Shown piece by piece: positions 1 to 6,789 of a DNA stretch of 10,226 bases. Within the stretch, counting starts at the first letter, position 1, and every line of letters begins with the position of its first letter. The DNA is from an uncultured Ruminococcus sp. (GTDB taxonomy: Bacteria; Bacillota; Clostridia; Oscillospirales; Ruminococcaceae). The position numbers and the translations under genes were made by a program. The stretch covers positions 1 through 10,226 of the forward strand of contig CALGTT010000338.1 in NCBI GenBank assembly GCA_937901485.1, given 5' to 3'. The notes under the pieces were generated by a model. It was not told the origin of the DNA. It saw nothing but the letters and a program-made list of their open reading frames with translations, and did not search any database.

Positions 1-7
1 ACAGACT

Positions 8-33
8 AAACTACCGCCCGATGACGGTAGTTT
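8..33 (-). terminator. Terminator-like hairpin closing the pst/pho operon
   Basis: A perfect 9-bp stem (AAACTACCG at 8-16, CGGTAGTTT at 25-33) encloses an 8-nt loop. Read on the minus strand it lies about 115 bp beyond the kinase stop codon and directly abuts the stop of the possible small ORF at 34-114. The tract after the stem on the minus strand is only moderately T-rich (TTTAGTCTGT). On the plus strand the stem ends in TTTT and runs into CATCTT. It could therefore act in both directions, for this operon and for a convergent gene to the left outside the window. This is inferred from structure only. Confidence 0.55.
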
Positions 34-114
34 TCATCTTGTCCAGAATTCCTTATTCCGCTTGGACACAGCCATCTTATTGATGAAGAACATATCAGAG
101 ATTTCCTTTTTCAT
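34..114 (-). CDS. Possible 26-residue small protein
   Basis: An open frame of 26 codons starts at the ATG at 114-112 and ends with TGA at 36-34. It begins MKKEISDMFFINKM and ends KEFWTR. It sits 32 bp after the histidine kinase stop, and its stop codon touches the terminator-like hairpin at 8-33, where a last operon gene would end. A purine-rich AAAAGGAA lies upstream, but the spacing to the ATG is long (about 11 nt). The product would be basic, with no clear membrane segment. I do not recognise it. Alternatives are a chance ORF in the 3' untranslated region or the remnant of a larger gene. Confidence 0.27.
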   Translation of the reverse strand: MKKEISDMFFINKMAVSKRNKEFWTR

Positions 115-146
115 GAAAAATCATGTTCCTTTTAGCCTGTTCAGTT

Positions 147-1799
147 TCAGAACACAACTCTCACAGCCGTACCTTCCCCGACTTTGCTTTTCAGTATGAG
201 TTTTGCACTGTGCAGCATTGCCCCATGCTTTACGATCGAAAGCCCCAGCCCCGTGCCGCCGATCTTTCTCGAATGGCTCTTGTCCACCCGATAGAAGCGT
301 TCAAAGACACGTTCCTGTTCTGCTTCGGGAATGCCGATGCCGGTATCTTCCACTTCCATAAAGCTGTGTCCGTTCTCATTGCCTGTCCGGATCATTACCG
401 TTCCGCCTGCATGATTGTACTTGATGGCATTGTCCGTGAGGTTGTACAGCATCTCCTCCAGCACTGCCGGAATTCCCTGTATCCGTGCGTCCTCTCCGCC
501 TATGGAAAGCGTCACATCCGCCTGCTCTGCTGCATAACGAAGCCGTTCTGCTGTATGTTGTGCAAGTGTTTGCAGAGAGATCACTTCCGTTGATCCGTCC
601 GCATTTCCCTCGTCAAGTTGAGACAGCCGCAGGATGTCCTCGATCAGCCGGATCATCCGCTGTGACTCGCTGCGGATGGTTTCAGAAAAGCCTTTGACAT
701 CCGCTTCCTTTACCATGCCGCTGCACAGCATGTCAGAAATCCCGTAGATCGTGGTCAGCGGCGTTTTCAGTTTGTGGGATACATTGGCAGTGAATTCACG
801 CCGTATCTGCTCATTGCGAATCTTTTCTGTCATATCCAGTATTATAACGATCACGCCAATCACCTTGCCGGCGGCAGTGACAGGATTGGCGATGATCTGC
901 AATTCCCGTGCATCCTGCTCCATCTGCTGTTCATTGTGTACTCCGTTCAGAGCCGTTTCCAGTGCTGTACGAAGCTGTGTACTGCGATTGAGCGAAAGCA
1001 GATTCTTCCCGATCGCATCCTCCTGTGTACTGCTCAGAATATGCAGCGCAGCAGGATTGCAGGACAGCACTTCATAACTTGCATCCACGATCAGAAAGCC
1101 CTCCTGCATATGCTTGGTAATGATGGAAAATTCAGTCTGCCGCCGTTCCGATTCCTGTATCCGCCTGCGGATGTCCGCATTCTGGGAACGGACTTTTTTC
1201 ACAAAAGGCGCAAGCTCCTCATAGGGTTCTTCCAGTTCGGAATCATTCAGATCCAGCTGATTCACAGGTGCAATAATCCGCTCTGCAAGTTTTCTGGAGA
1301 GAAATGCTGCAAGAACTGCCGTAATGATCAGCACCATCACCAGAGGATGAATAACCCCCAGCACCAGCGTCCAGACGGCTCTTGTTTCAGCAGCGATCCG
1401 CAGGATTTTGCCATCCTCCAGACGAAGTGCATAGTACAGTGTTTTTTTGCCGATCGTACCGGATATGCGGCTCGCTTCTCCCTCGCCGGAGGAAAAAGCT
1501 TCCTGCACCTCGGTGCGATCGAGATGGTTTTCCATCTCTGCAATATTCCCATCCGTATCAAAAAGGACAGTACCATCCGTACTGATGAGAGTTACTCTGT
1601 TCTTGCCGTCAGCGATTTCTGTAAGATATGCATTGCCGCCGATGCGGATTCCCTCAGAGATCAGCCGTGCTTCACTGCGAAGCTCCTGCATGACCTGCTG
1701 CGTGAAATGTTCATGCAGTATCCCAATCAGGAATATACTGCAAAGCAGCATTACGGACACCGCAATACTCATCATACTGCGAAAAATTCTGTTTGTCAT
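147..1799 (-). CDS. phoR: Membrane sensor histidine kinase, PhoR type
   Basis: This 550-residue protein is the likely sensor kinase for phosphate limitation, phosphorylating the response regulator encoded just upstream. The first transmembrane segment is at about residues 11-29. An extracytoplasmic sensor region runs from about 31 to 142, and a second membrane helix from about 143 to 167. A HAMP-like linker follows, then a PAS domain at about 224-330 and the HisKA helix at about 331-400. The catalytic ATPase domain follows, with an N box (residues 451-462, key Asn453 and Asn457), a G1 box DTGIGI at 485-490, an F box RFYRVD at 501-506 and a G2 box GGTGLGL at 514-520. The phospho-acceptor is His342. 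The next residue is Lys343 (codon AAA), where HisKA kinases nearly always have Glu or Asp, and this may weaken autokinase activity. The start is 3 bp after the regulator stop, with GGGAG as ribosome binding site. The assignment to phosphate sensing rests on context. Confidence 0.88.
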   Translation of the reverse strand: MTNRIFRSMMSIAVSVMLLCSIFLIGILHEHFTQQVMQELRSEARLISEGIRIGGNAYLTEIADGKNRVTLISTDGTVLFDTDGNIAEMENHLDRTEVQEAFSSGEGEASRISGTIGKKTLYYALRLEDGKILRIAAETRAVWTLVLGVIHPLVMVLIITAVLAAFLSRKLAERIIAPVNQLDLNDSELEEPYEELAPFVKKVRSQNADIRRRIQESERRQTEFSIITKHMQEGFLIVDASYEVLSCNPAALHILSSTQEDAIGKNLLSLNRSTQLRTALETALNGVHNEQQMEQDARELQIIANPVTAAGKVIGVIVIILDMTEKIRNEQIRREFTANVSHKLKTPLTTIYGISDMLCSGMVKEADVKGFSETIRSESQRMIRLIEDILRLSQLDEGNADGSTEVISLQTLAQHTAERLRYAAEQADVTLSIGGEDARIQGIPAVLEEMLYNLTDNAIKYNHAGGTVMIRTGNENGHSFMEVEDTGIGIPEAEQERVFERFYRVDKSHSRKIGGTGLGLSIVKHGAMLHSAKLILKSKVGEGTAVRVVF

Positions 1800-1802
1800 A
1801 GA

Positions 1803-2477
1803 TTACTCCCTGCCCGAAAAGCGATAGCCTACGCCACGAATGGTTTCAATGAATTTGCCGCAGTCACCCAGCTTTGCACGAAGCGTCCGAATATGGACAT
1901 CGACCGTCCGGCTTTCTCCGTCAAACTGATAGCCCCAGACCTCCGACAGAAGCTCATCACGGGTATAGACTTTTCCCCGATGCTGTATCATCAGGAACAG
2001 AATGGCAAACTCTTTGAGCGTGAGAACGACTTCTGCGCCGTCTGCTATCACCAGATGCCGCTTCGGAAATATGGAAAGTCCGCCGCAGCGATACTCCTCC
2101 GTATCCTGCGGCATTTCGGAATGACGCAGCAGCGCACGGATACGGGAGATCAATTCCATTGTGCCAAATGGCTTGACCAGATAATCATCCGCCCCACGAT
2201 CGAGGGCAATGACCTTGTCGTATTCCGTGGATTTCGCTGTCAGCATCATCACCGGAATACGGAGCGTATCACTGCGGCGGCGAAGCTTGTCAAGAATCTG
2301 CAGACCGTCCTCCTCCGGAAGCATCACATCGAGCAGAATCAGAGAGGGAACTCTAAGATTGACCGTATTCCAGAAATCCTCCGGATGCGCAAAGCCTTCT
2401 GCTTCCATACCGGCACTGGTTAAGGCATAGAGAACAAAATTCCGGATATTATCATCATCTTCGAGCATATAGATCAT
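1803..2477 (-). CDS. phoP: OmpR-family response regulator, PhoP/PhoB type
   Basis: This 224-residue transcription factor probably controls the Pho regulon, including the pst and phn genes of this locus. The receiver domain (about residues 1-118) has the acidic pocket Glu6-Asp7-Asp8, the phospho-acceptor Asp50 in LLDVMLP, Thr80 in MLTAK and Lys102 in VKPF, so all expected catalytic residues are present. The winged-helix DNA-binding domain (about 128-222) has the typical ELLSEVWGY and RTVDVHIRTLRAKLG elements and the C-terminal GVGYRF hairpin. The start codon overlaps the phoU stop by 4 bp (ATGA), which implies translational coupling. The histidine kinase follows 3 bp later. The family is certain. 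The phosphate-specific role follows from its place behind phoU; B. subtilis would call it PhoP, enterobacteria PhoB. Confidence 0.92.
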   Translation of the reverse strand: MIYMLEDDDNIRNFVLYALTSAGMEAEGFAHPEDFWNTVNLRVPSLILLDVMLPEEDGLQILDKLRRRSDTLRIPVMMLTAKSTEYDKVIALDRGADDYLVKPFGTMELISRIRALLRHSEMPQDTEEYRCGGLSIFPKRHLVIADGAEVVLTLKEFAILFLMIQHRGKVYTRDELLSEVWGYQFDGESRTVDVHIRTLRAKLGDCGKFIETIRGVGYRFSGRE

Positions 2478-3130
2478 GCTTCTACCTCTGCATCATGATG
2501 GCATCCGGTGATGGAAAACTCCACCCATTCAGCAATATTGGTCGCATGGTCGCCGATGCGTTCGAGGTATTTGGCGATCATCAGAATGTCAATGCAGGCT
2601 TCGCCGTGTTCGGGCTGTTCGGCGATCAGAGCGATCAGCTCACGGCGTACCTCGGAAAAGAGGGCATCCACCTTGTCATCTGCCGCCATGACTGCTTGTG
2701 CAGCGGTAAGATCCTGATCGACAAAGGATTGCAGACTGTCCGTCACCATCGCAATGGCTTCGAGTGCCATTTCCTTGATGTGCACCTTGCCGAAAGTATG
2801 CTCGCCACCGACAAATCCCGTCATTTCGGCAATATCCGCTGCTTGATCGCCGATACGTTCCATATCGCTGATCATCTTCAGCGCGGAGGAAACCGTACGC
2901 AGATCGGTGGCAACCGGCTGCTGCTGGAGCAGAAGCTTCATGCAGAGGGCTTCGATCTCCCGTTCCTTTTCGTCAATCGCACGCTCCGCCGCAAATGCAT
3001 TCTCCGCCATTTCTGCGTCGTTATCGAGCAATGCCTTGACAGCACAGGTGATGGCATCCTCGCAGAGCGTACCCATTCTGATCATTTCCATGTGCAGCAT
3101 GGAAAGCATTTCATCAAAGTGTATTCTCAT
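2474..3130 (-). CDS. phoU: Phosphate transport/signalling regulator PhoU
   Basis: PhoU is a cytoplasmic, all-helical protein that links Pst transporter activity to the PhoR-type kinase, keeping Pho genes off when phosphate is plentiful. The 218-residue length is normal. The protein shows the two-repeat architecture of the family, each repeat carrying the metal-binding signature: ERIGDQAADIAE starting at residue 91 and ERIGDHATNIAEW starting at residue 190. A third typical element, ATDLRTVSSALKMISD, precedes the first signature. The start at 3130 has a strong GGAGG site (GGGAGGATATTATG) and lies 12 bp after the pstB stop. The stop overlaps the start of the response regulator. Its position between pstB and the two-component genes supports direct coupling of transport to signalling. 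Confidence 0.95.
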   Translation of the reverse strand: MRIHFDEMLSMLHMEMIRMGTLCEDAITCAVKALLDNDAEMAENAFAAERAIDEKEREIEALCMKLLLQQQPVATDLRTVSSALKMISDMERIGDQAADIAEMTGFVGGEHTFGKVHIKEMALEAIAMVTDSLQSFVDQDLTAAQAVMAADDKVDALFSEVRRELIALIAEQPEHGEACIDILMIAKYLERIGDHATNIAEWVEFSITGCHHDAEVEA

Positions 3131-3142
3131 AATATCCTCCCA

Positions 3143-3892
3143 TCATCCGAAACGTCCTGTAATGTAATCTTCTGTGCGTTTGTCCTTCGGCATGGAGAAG
3201 AGTTCCTCCGTCCTGCCGCATTCCACCATATCGCCGAGCAGGAAAAATGCCGTTTGATCGGAAATTCTCGCCGCCTGCTGCATGTTGTGCGTCACCATGA
3301 TGATGGTGTACTTTTCTTTCAGCTCGACCGCCAGATCTTCAATCTTGGAAGTTGAGATCGGGTCGAGTGCGGAGGTCGGTTCGTCCATGAGCAGCACCTC
3401 CGGCTCAACAGCAAGTGCCCTTGCGATGCAGAGTCTTTGCTGCTGACCGCCGGAAAGTCCGAGTGCACTTTTCTTCAGACGATCCTTGACCTCATCCCAG
3501 ATCGCCGCATCACGCAGGGATTTTTCGACGATCTCGTCAAGCTTCGATTTTGACCGGATGCCGTGCGTTCTCGGTCCATAGGCGATATTGTCATAGACGC
3601 TCATGGGGAAGGGATTCGGCTTCTGGAAAACCATGCCCACACGCTTGCGGAGCGTGTTGATGTCCATATTGCCGTAGATGTCCTCCCCGTCAAGGAGGAT
3701 CTCACCCGTGATCCTGCATCCGGCAACCAGATCATTCATGCGGTTGAGGGATTTGAGGAGGGTGGATTTGCCGCAGCCGGACGGACCGATGAATGCGGTG
3801 ATCTCGTTTGCGGCAAGGTTCAGGTCAATGCCCTTGAGTGCCTGAAAATCGCCGTACCAGAGCTTCATATTGCGGATGGTGAATTTATCCAT
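3143..3892 (-). CDS. pstB: Phosphate ABC transporter ATP-binding protein PstB
   Basis: PstB is the cytoplasmic ATPase that powers phosphate import through the PstC/PstA channel. The 249-residue protein has the full ABC motif set: Walker A GPSGCGKST at 36-44, Q-loop Gln90 in the PstB-typical FQKPNPFPMSVYDNIAYGPR stretch, the LSGGQ signature at 146-150, Walker B VLLMDE at 166-171, the D-loop SALDP at 174-178 and the switch His202. The 'KPNPFP' and 'GPR.HG' wording is specific to PstB rather than to other ABC ATPases. A ribosome binding site, AAGGAG, precedes the ATG at the usual distance. It lies 11 bp after pstA and 12 bp before phoU, in the standard order. No damage is seen. Confidence 0.97.
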   Translation of the reverse strand: MDKFTIRNMKLWYGDFQALKGIDLNLAANEITAFIGPSGCGKSTLLKSLNRMNDLVAGCRITGEILLDGEDIYGNMDINTLRKRVGMVFQKPNPFPMSVYDNIAYGPRTHGIRSKSKLDEIVEKSLRDAAIWDEVKDRLKKSALGLSGGQQQRLCIARALAVEPEVLLMDEPTSALDPISTSKIEDLAVELKEKYTIIMVTHNMQQAARISDQTAFFLLGDMVECGRTEELFSMPKDKRTEDYITGRFG

Positions 3893-3903
3893 GGTATTTC
3901 TCC

Positions 3904-4836
3904 TTATTCGCTTTTGCCTGTCAGTTTTTTTGCTGCAAAGACCGATAATGCGTTGATGCCGACCACAAGCACCAGCAGGATGACCGCCGCCGCATGTGCC
4001 TGATCCGTGTAGAGTCCCTCGGACAGCAGTGCATACATATGCACGGAAAGCGTTCTTGCGGAATCCATCAGGCTGTCGGGAACAGCGGCAAATGTGCCTG
4101 CGGTGAAGATCAGAGCCGCACTCTCGCCGACGATTCTGCCAATGGCAAGAATCACGCCTGCCAGAATGCCCGGGACGGCACTGGGGAGGACGATCGTGAA
4201 TACCGTCCGCAGCCGTCCTGCGCCGAGTCCGAAGCTGCCCTCACGATAGGAATCCGGTACGGACAGCAGTGCTTCCTCCGTTGTACGGATGATGAGGGGG
4301 AGGATCATGATCGCCAATGTCACCGCTCCGGCAATCAGGGAATAGCCCATTCCCAGTGTGATGACGAAAAGCAGATAACCGAACAGTCCATAGACGATGG
4401 ACGGAATGCCGGAGAGCGTTTCCGCCGTAATGCGGATGAGTTTCACAAGTCTGCTGCCACGCTTTGCGTATTCCACCAGATAGATCGCCGCAAAGATGCC
4501 CACCGGAACGGAGAGAATGAGCGTCAGCACGGTCATAATTACAGTGTTGATGATCGCCGGTGTCATGGAGACATTCTCACTGCTGTACTCCCATGCAAAA
4601 ATGGACGGGCAGTATTCGATCAGTGCCGGAATGCCCTTGATGAGAATATAGCCGATGAGCAGGAGAAGCACACCTGCGGAGATCACCACGGACAGAAGCA
4701 TGAGGATTTTCAAAAAAAGTGAAAGGGGCTGTGTTCTGTATTCCCGAAGCTTCTGTTTCCATGTACGGGTATTGATCGCAGGGGATGCAGCCGTCTGTGC
4801 ATTCTGCGGAAGTGTTGTTGTTTTGGCAAGTTCCAT
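3904..4836 (-). CDS. pstA: Phosphate ABC transporter permease PstA
   Basis: PstA is one of the two inner-membrane permease subunits of the high-affinity phosphate importer. The 310-residue protein starts with a hydrophilic cytoplasmic stretch of about 40 residues. A first membrane helix (about 43-67) and five further predicted helices follow. The PstA/PstC hallmark SGIPSIVYGLFG is at 142-153. The EAA loop that contacts PstB is complete, at about 187-218 with core VPDSYREGSFGLGAG. GRIVGESAALIFTAG at 233-247 is also typical. The start has a GAGGT ribosome binding site 8 bp downstream of the pstC stop. Its intact EAA loop shows what the disrupted pstC is missing, since the two subunits are homologous there. 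Confidence 0.95.
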   Translation of the reverse strand: MELAKTTTLPQNAQTAASPAINTRTWKQKLREYRTQPLSLFLKILMLLSVVISAGVLLLLIGYILIKGIPALIEYCPSIFAWEYSSENVSMTPAIINTVIMTVLTLILSVPVGIFAAIYLVEYAKRGSRLVKLIRITAETLSGIPSIVYGLFGYLLFVITLGMGYSLIAGAVTLAIMILPLIIRTTEEALLSVPDSYREGSFGLGAGRLRTVFTIVLPSAVPGILAGVILAIGRIVGESAALIFTAGTFAAVPDSLMDSARTLSVHMYALLSEGLYTDQAHAAAVILLVLVVGINALSVFAAKKLTGKSE

Positions 4837-4844
4837 AGTTTACC

Positions 4845-5742
4845 TCAGTCTTTCGAGCGGTTTTTGATCACGGAAAAGAGCGTGTTGATCAGCAGGATGA
4901 ACACGAACAGCACCACTGCCGTGGCGATCAGTGCATCACGGTGCAGATCCGCCGCATAGCCCATTTCCAGTACGATATTCGCAGTCAGGGTACGGATGCC
5001 GGAGGTGATGGCATTGGGCAGGACGCTCTGGTTGCCGCAGACCATCACGACTGCCATGGTTTCCCCGATGGCTCTGCCGATTCCGAGGATCACGCCTGCC
5101 ATGATGCCCGTCTTTGCTGCGGGAAGTGTGGCGAAAAACACGCTTCTCTCCGCTGTCGCACCGAGGGCAAGAGAACCCACAATATCGTCAACTCCCTGTA
5201 CTTAAAGCCGGATGAGCTGGAAGTGAAGAACTTCGAGCGCTACGAGCGTTATAAGCTGGTTCCGCAACACCGATGATGGTCGGGAGGATCATCATGCCAA
5301 GCAGCAGGGAAGCAGTCAGCATACTCTTGCCGCTGCCGCCTGCGATATTCTGCATCATGGGGACGATCACCATCAGCCCGAAGAAGCCGTACACGATGGA
5401 GGGAATACCTGCCATGAGTTCGATTGCAGGTTTCAGGATTTGGTAGAGCCGTTTCGGGCAGAATTTCGCCATGTAGACTGCACACAAAAGTCCGATCGGC
5501 ACGCCGGTGAGGATCGCACCGGCGGTGACGTACAGGCTGCCCACGATCATCGGAAAAATGCCGAATTCGTTTTCCAGCGGTTTCCATGTTCTGCCCAGCA
5601 GGAAATCGAACACGCCGATCTCTGCAATTGCCGGAATGCCGTTCATCAACAGGAACACGCAGATCGTGATGACTGCGATCACCGAAATACAGGCGGACAG
5701 GAGGAACACGCCGTGCATGATGGTTTCTTTGTATTTGTGCAT
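4845..5742 (-). pseudogene. pstC: Phosphate ABC transporter permease PstC, disrupted
   Basis: PstC should pair with PstA to form the phosphate channel. The N-terminal part (ATG at 5742, AAAGGA ribosome site, 19 bp after pstS) encodes about 161 good PstC residues, with membrane helices and AGIPSIVYGFFGL at 111-123, up to LPTIIGVAE. From about 5259 the frame runs into foreign sequence and stops at TGA (5188-5190). PstC homology resumes at about 5177 (GSLALGATAERS) in another frame and continues for about 110 residues to the stop at 4845, including GRAIGETMAVVMV. Homologs have about 12 residues between the two blocks, where 82 bp now stand, so the conserved first half of the EAA loop is lost. 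The downstream part could start at GTG 5180, but no split PstC is known to me. This is either a real inactivating replacement or an assembly error. Confidence 0.85.
5178..5259 (+). other. Foreign coding-like segment inside pstC
   Basis: About 80 bp replace the expected 36 bp of pstC at its EAA loop. On the opposite (plus) strand the segment reads as a clean, protein-like frame from about 5181: NIVNSLYLKPDELEV, then KNFERYERYKLV. It looks like an internal piece of an unrelated gene, with no start of its own. A TGA follows in pstC-derived sequence at 5274-5276. I see no terminal inverted repeats and no clear target duplication, so it does not look like an insertion sequence or a MITE. The donor gene is not recognised. 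The junction positions are good to a few bases only, because they are judged from where PstC homology ends. Confidence 0.6.
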
Positions 5743-5761
5743 CGTATCGTCCTTTCAGAGC

Positions 5762-6604
5762 TTACTGGATCTCGCTCCAGTCCGTGATCTCACCGGTGTA
5801 GATGCCCCGGATCTGTTCGGAGGTCAGGTTTTCTACAGCATTTTCGTGATTTACGATCACTGCAATGCCGTCCATCGCAATCACTGTCGGGATCAGCCCC
5901 TCTGCCATTTCGCTGTCCTTGACATCTCTTGATGCCATGCCGATATCACATGCCCCCTCGATGGTGCTGGTCATGCCGGCACTGGAGCCTGTCTGCTGGA
6001 TCTCGATGGTCACGCCCTCGTTCAGAGCCTTATACTCATCCGCCAACACTTCCATCACAGGTGCAACGGAGGTCGAGCCTGCAATGACGATCGTTCCGGT
6101 CAGTCCTGCGGAAGTGTAGGCTTCTGCATCGGATACCGAGATATAGCCCTCTTCCTCAATGATCGCCTGACCGTCCGCACTCAGGATATAGGTCACAAAA
6201 TCCGCTGCCAGCTCGCTGATGCCTTCCTTTGTGGCAATGTTGAACGGTCTTGCGACTTTATAAGAGCCATCATTGATGTTCTCCGCCGTTGCTGCCACGC
6301 CGTCCACGCCGACTGCCTTCACCTCATCATTGAGGGAGCCGAGGGAGATATAGCCGATGGCACTTTCATTGCCCACCACGGACTGCATCACGACGGAGGT
6401 GCTGTTGGAGATTTCTGCGGTTGCTGCGGTATTGTCCGTATCATCCACGAGAATGCCCATCAGCTCAGTGAAAGCGTCCCTTGTGCCGGATCCGTCCTCA
6501 CGGGAGATCACAGTGATGGAAGTGTTTGTGCCTGCGCAGCCTGTGAACATTGCTGCAGTGAGTGCCAGAGCCGCAATTGCCTGTGCGATCTTTCTTGATT
6601 TCAT
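5762..6604 (-). CDS. pstS: Phosphate-binding lipoprotein PstS, circularly permuted domain order
   Basis: PstS captures phosphate outside the cell and delivers it to PstC/PstA. The 280-residue protein starts with a lipoprotein signal peptide (MKSRK, a hydrophobic stretch, then FTGC) with Cys23 as the likely lipidated residue. Phosphate-contact motifs of the family are present: SREDGSGTRDAF at 34-45 and AGSTSVAPVMEVLADEY at 175-191, with QQTGSSAGM at 203-211. Their order is swapped against classical PstS, where the GSTS block comes first and the SGTR block follows TGEITDW. Here TGEITDWSEIQ is the C-terminus and the SGTR block opens the mature protein. Every segment of the fold is present once, so this is a permutation and not a truncation. 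The start has AAGGATGG upstream, and the promoter lies 57-62 bp before it. It is the first gene of the pst operon. Confidence 0.93.
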   Translation of the reverse strand: MKSRKIAQAIAALALTAAMFTGCAGTNTSITVISREDGSGTRDAFTELMGILVDDTDNTAATAEISNSTSVVMQSVVGNESAIGYISLGSLNDEVKAVGVDGVAATAENINDGSYKVARPFNIATKEGISELAADFVTYILSADGQAIIEEEGYISVSDAEAYTSAGLTGTIVIAGSTSVAPVMEVLADEYKALNEGVTIEIQQTGSSAGMTSTIEGACDIGMASRDVKDSEMAEGLIPTVIAMDGIAVIVNHENAVENLTSEQIRGIYTGEITDWSEIQ

Positions 6605-6660
6605 AATAAACCATCCTTCTTTCGTTTTTTTATTTGTACTTTTCTTTCTGGTACAATTTT

Positions 6661-6689
6661 ATTATACGGCATGAACGTAAAATACGAAA
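6661..6689 (-). promoter_or_regulatory. Promoter of the pst operon
   Basis: On the minus strand a perfect TATAAT -10 box lies at 6666-6661, giving a predicted transcript start near 6653 and a leader of about 50 nt before the pstS ATG. At a 17-bp spacing the -35 position reads TTTCGT (6689-6684), a poor match to TTGACA. A strong -10 with a weak -35 is what activator-dependent Pho promoters look like. The location directly upstream of pstS supports the call. Confidence 0.6.
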
Positions 6690-6705
6690 TCCTGCTCCCG
6701 TAAAA
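6676..6705 (-). promoter_or_regulatory. Possible Pho boxes (TTTTACG repeats)
   Basis: Two identical heptamers, TTTTACG, occur on the minus strand at 6682-6676 and 6705-6699. They start 23 bp apart, about two helical turns, at roughly -25 and -50 of the predicted pst start. Firmicute PhoP binds tandem TT(A/T)ACA-like repeats with about 11-bp periodicity in this position. The middle repeat expected between them is weak (ATTTCGT), and the upstream copy is also one arm segment of the hairpin at 6689-6731. The site is therefore plausible but unproven. Confidence 0.35.
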
Positions 6706-6731
6706 TCATCGTGAAATTTACGGGGCAGGAT
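6689..6731 (-). terminator. Strong hairpin after phnX, probable terminator
   Basis: The arms ATCCTGCTCCCGTAAA (6689-6704) and TTTACGGGGCAGGAT (6717-6731) form a 15-bp stem with a single bulged T and a 12-nt loop. It starts about 60 bp after the phnX stop codon (minus strand) and ends before the pst -10 box, so it probably terminates phn transcription. The minus-strand sequence after the stem (TTCGTATTTTACG) is T-rich but interrupted. It could instead serve as a regulatory structure, because it overlaps a possible Pho box. Confidence 0.5.
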
Positions 6732-6789
6732 CGCATGTTTTTATTAGAATTTTGTTATTTTGTGATGGCTTTGTAAAATTTGATGGCAA

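Larger units (their letters stand above)
6605..6789. other. Intergenic regulatory region between phnX and pstS
   Basis: This 185-bp stretch holds no gene. On the minus strand, going downstream from the phnX stop, it contains an AT-rich segment with TTTTACA (6772-6778) and a long hairpin (6689-6731). Two TTTTACG repeats (6699-6705 and 6676-6682), a TATAAT -10 box (6661-6666) and the pstS ribosome binding site follow. It probably ends the phn transcript and starts the pst transcript. Confidence 0.7.

Noticed and set aside
774..2423. Long 549-codon open frame on the plus strand
   Set aside because: It lies antisense to the clearly identified histidine kinase and response regulator, spans both genes, has a Cys/His-rich unnatural composition and matches no family. 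It is a mirror of the codon use on the other strand.
2495..3355. Plus-strand 286-codon frame opposite phoU and pstB
   Set aside because: It is a shadow of phoU and pstB. It shows no domain motifs and no ribosome site, and both sense genes are intact.
3994..4722. Plus-strand 242-codon frame opposite pstA
   Set aside because: It is rich in His, Asp, Gln and Arg, as expected from antisense reading of a hydrophobic membrane protein, and resembles no protein family.
5150..5290. Insertion sequence or MITE in pstC
   Set aside because: The foreign segment is only about 80 bp, with no terminal inverted repeats and no evident target-site duplication, and it reads like a coding fragment.
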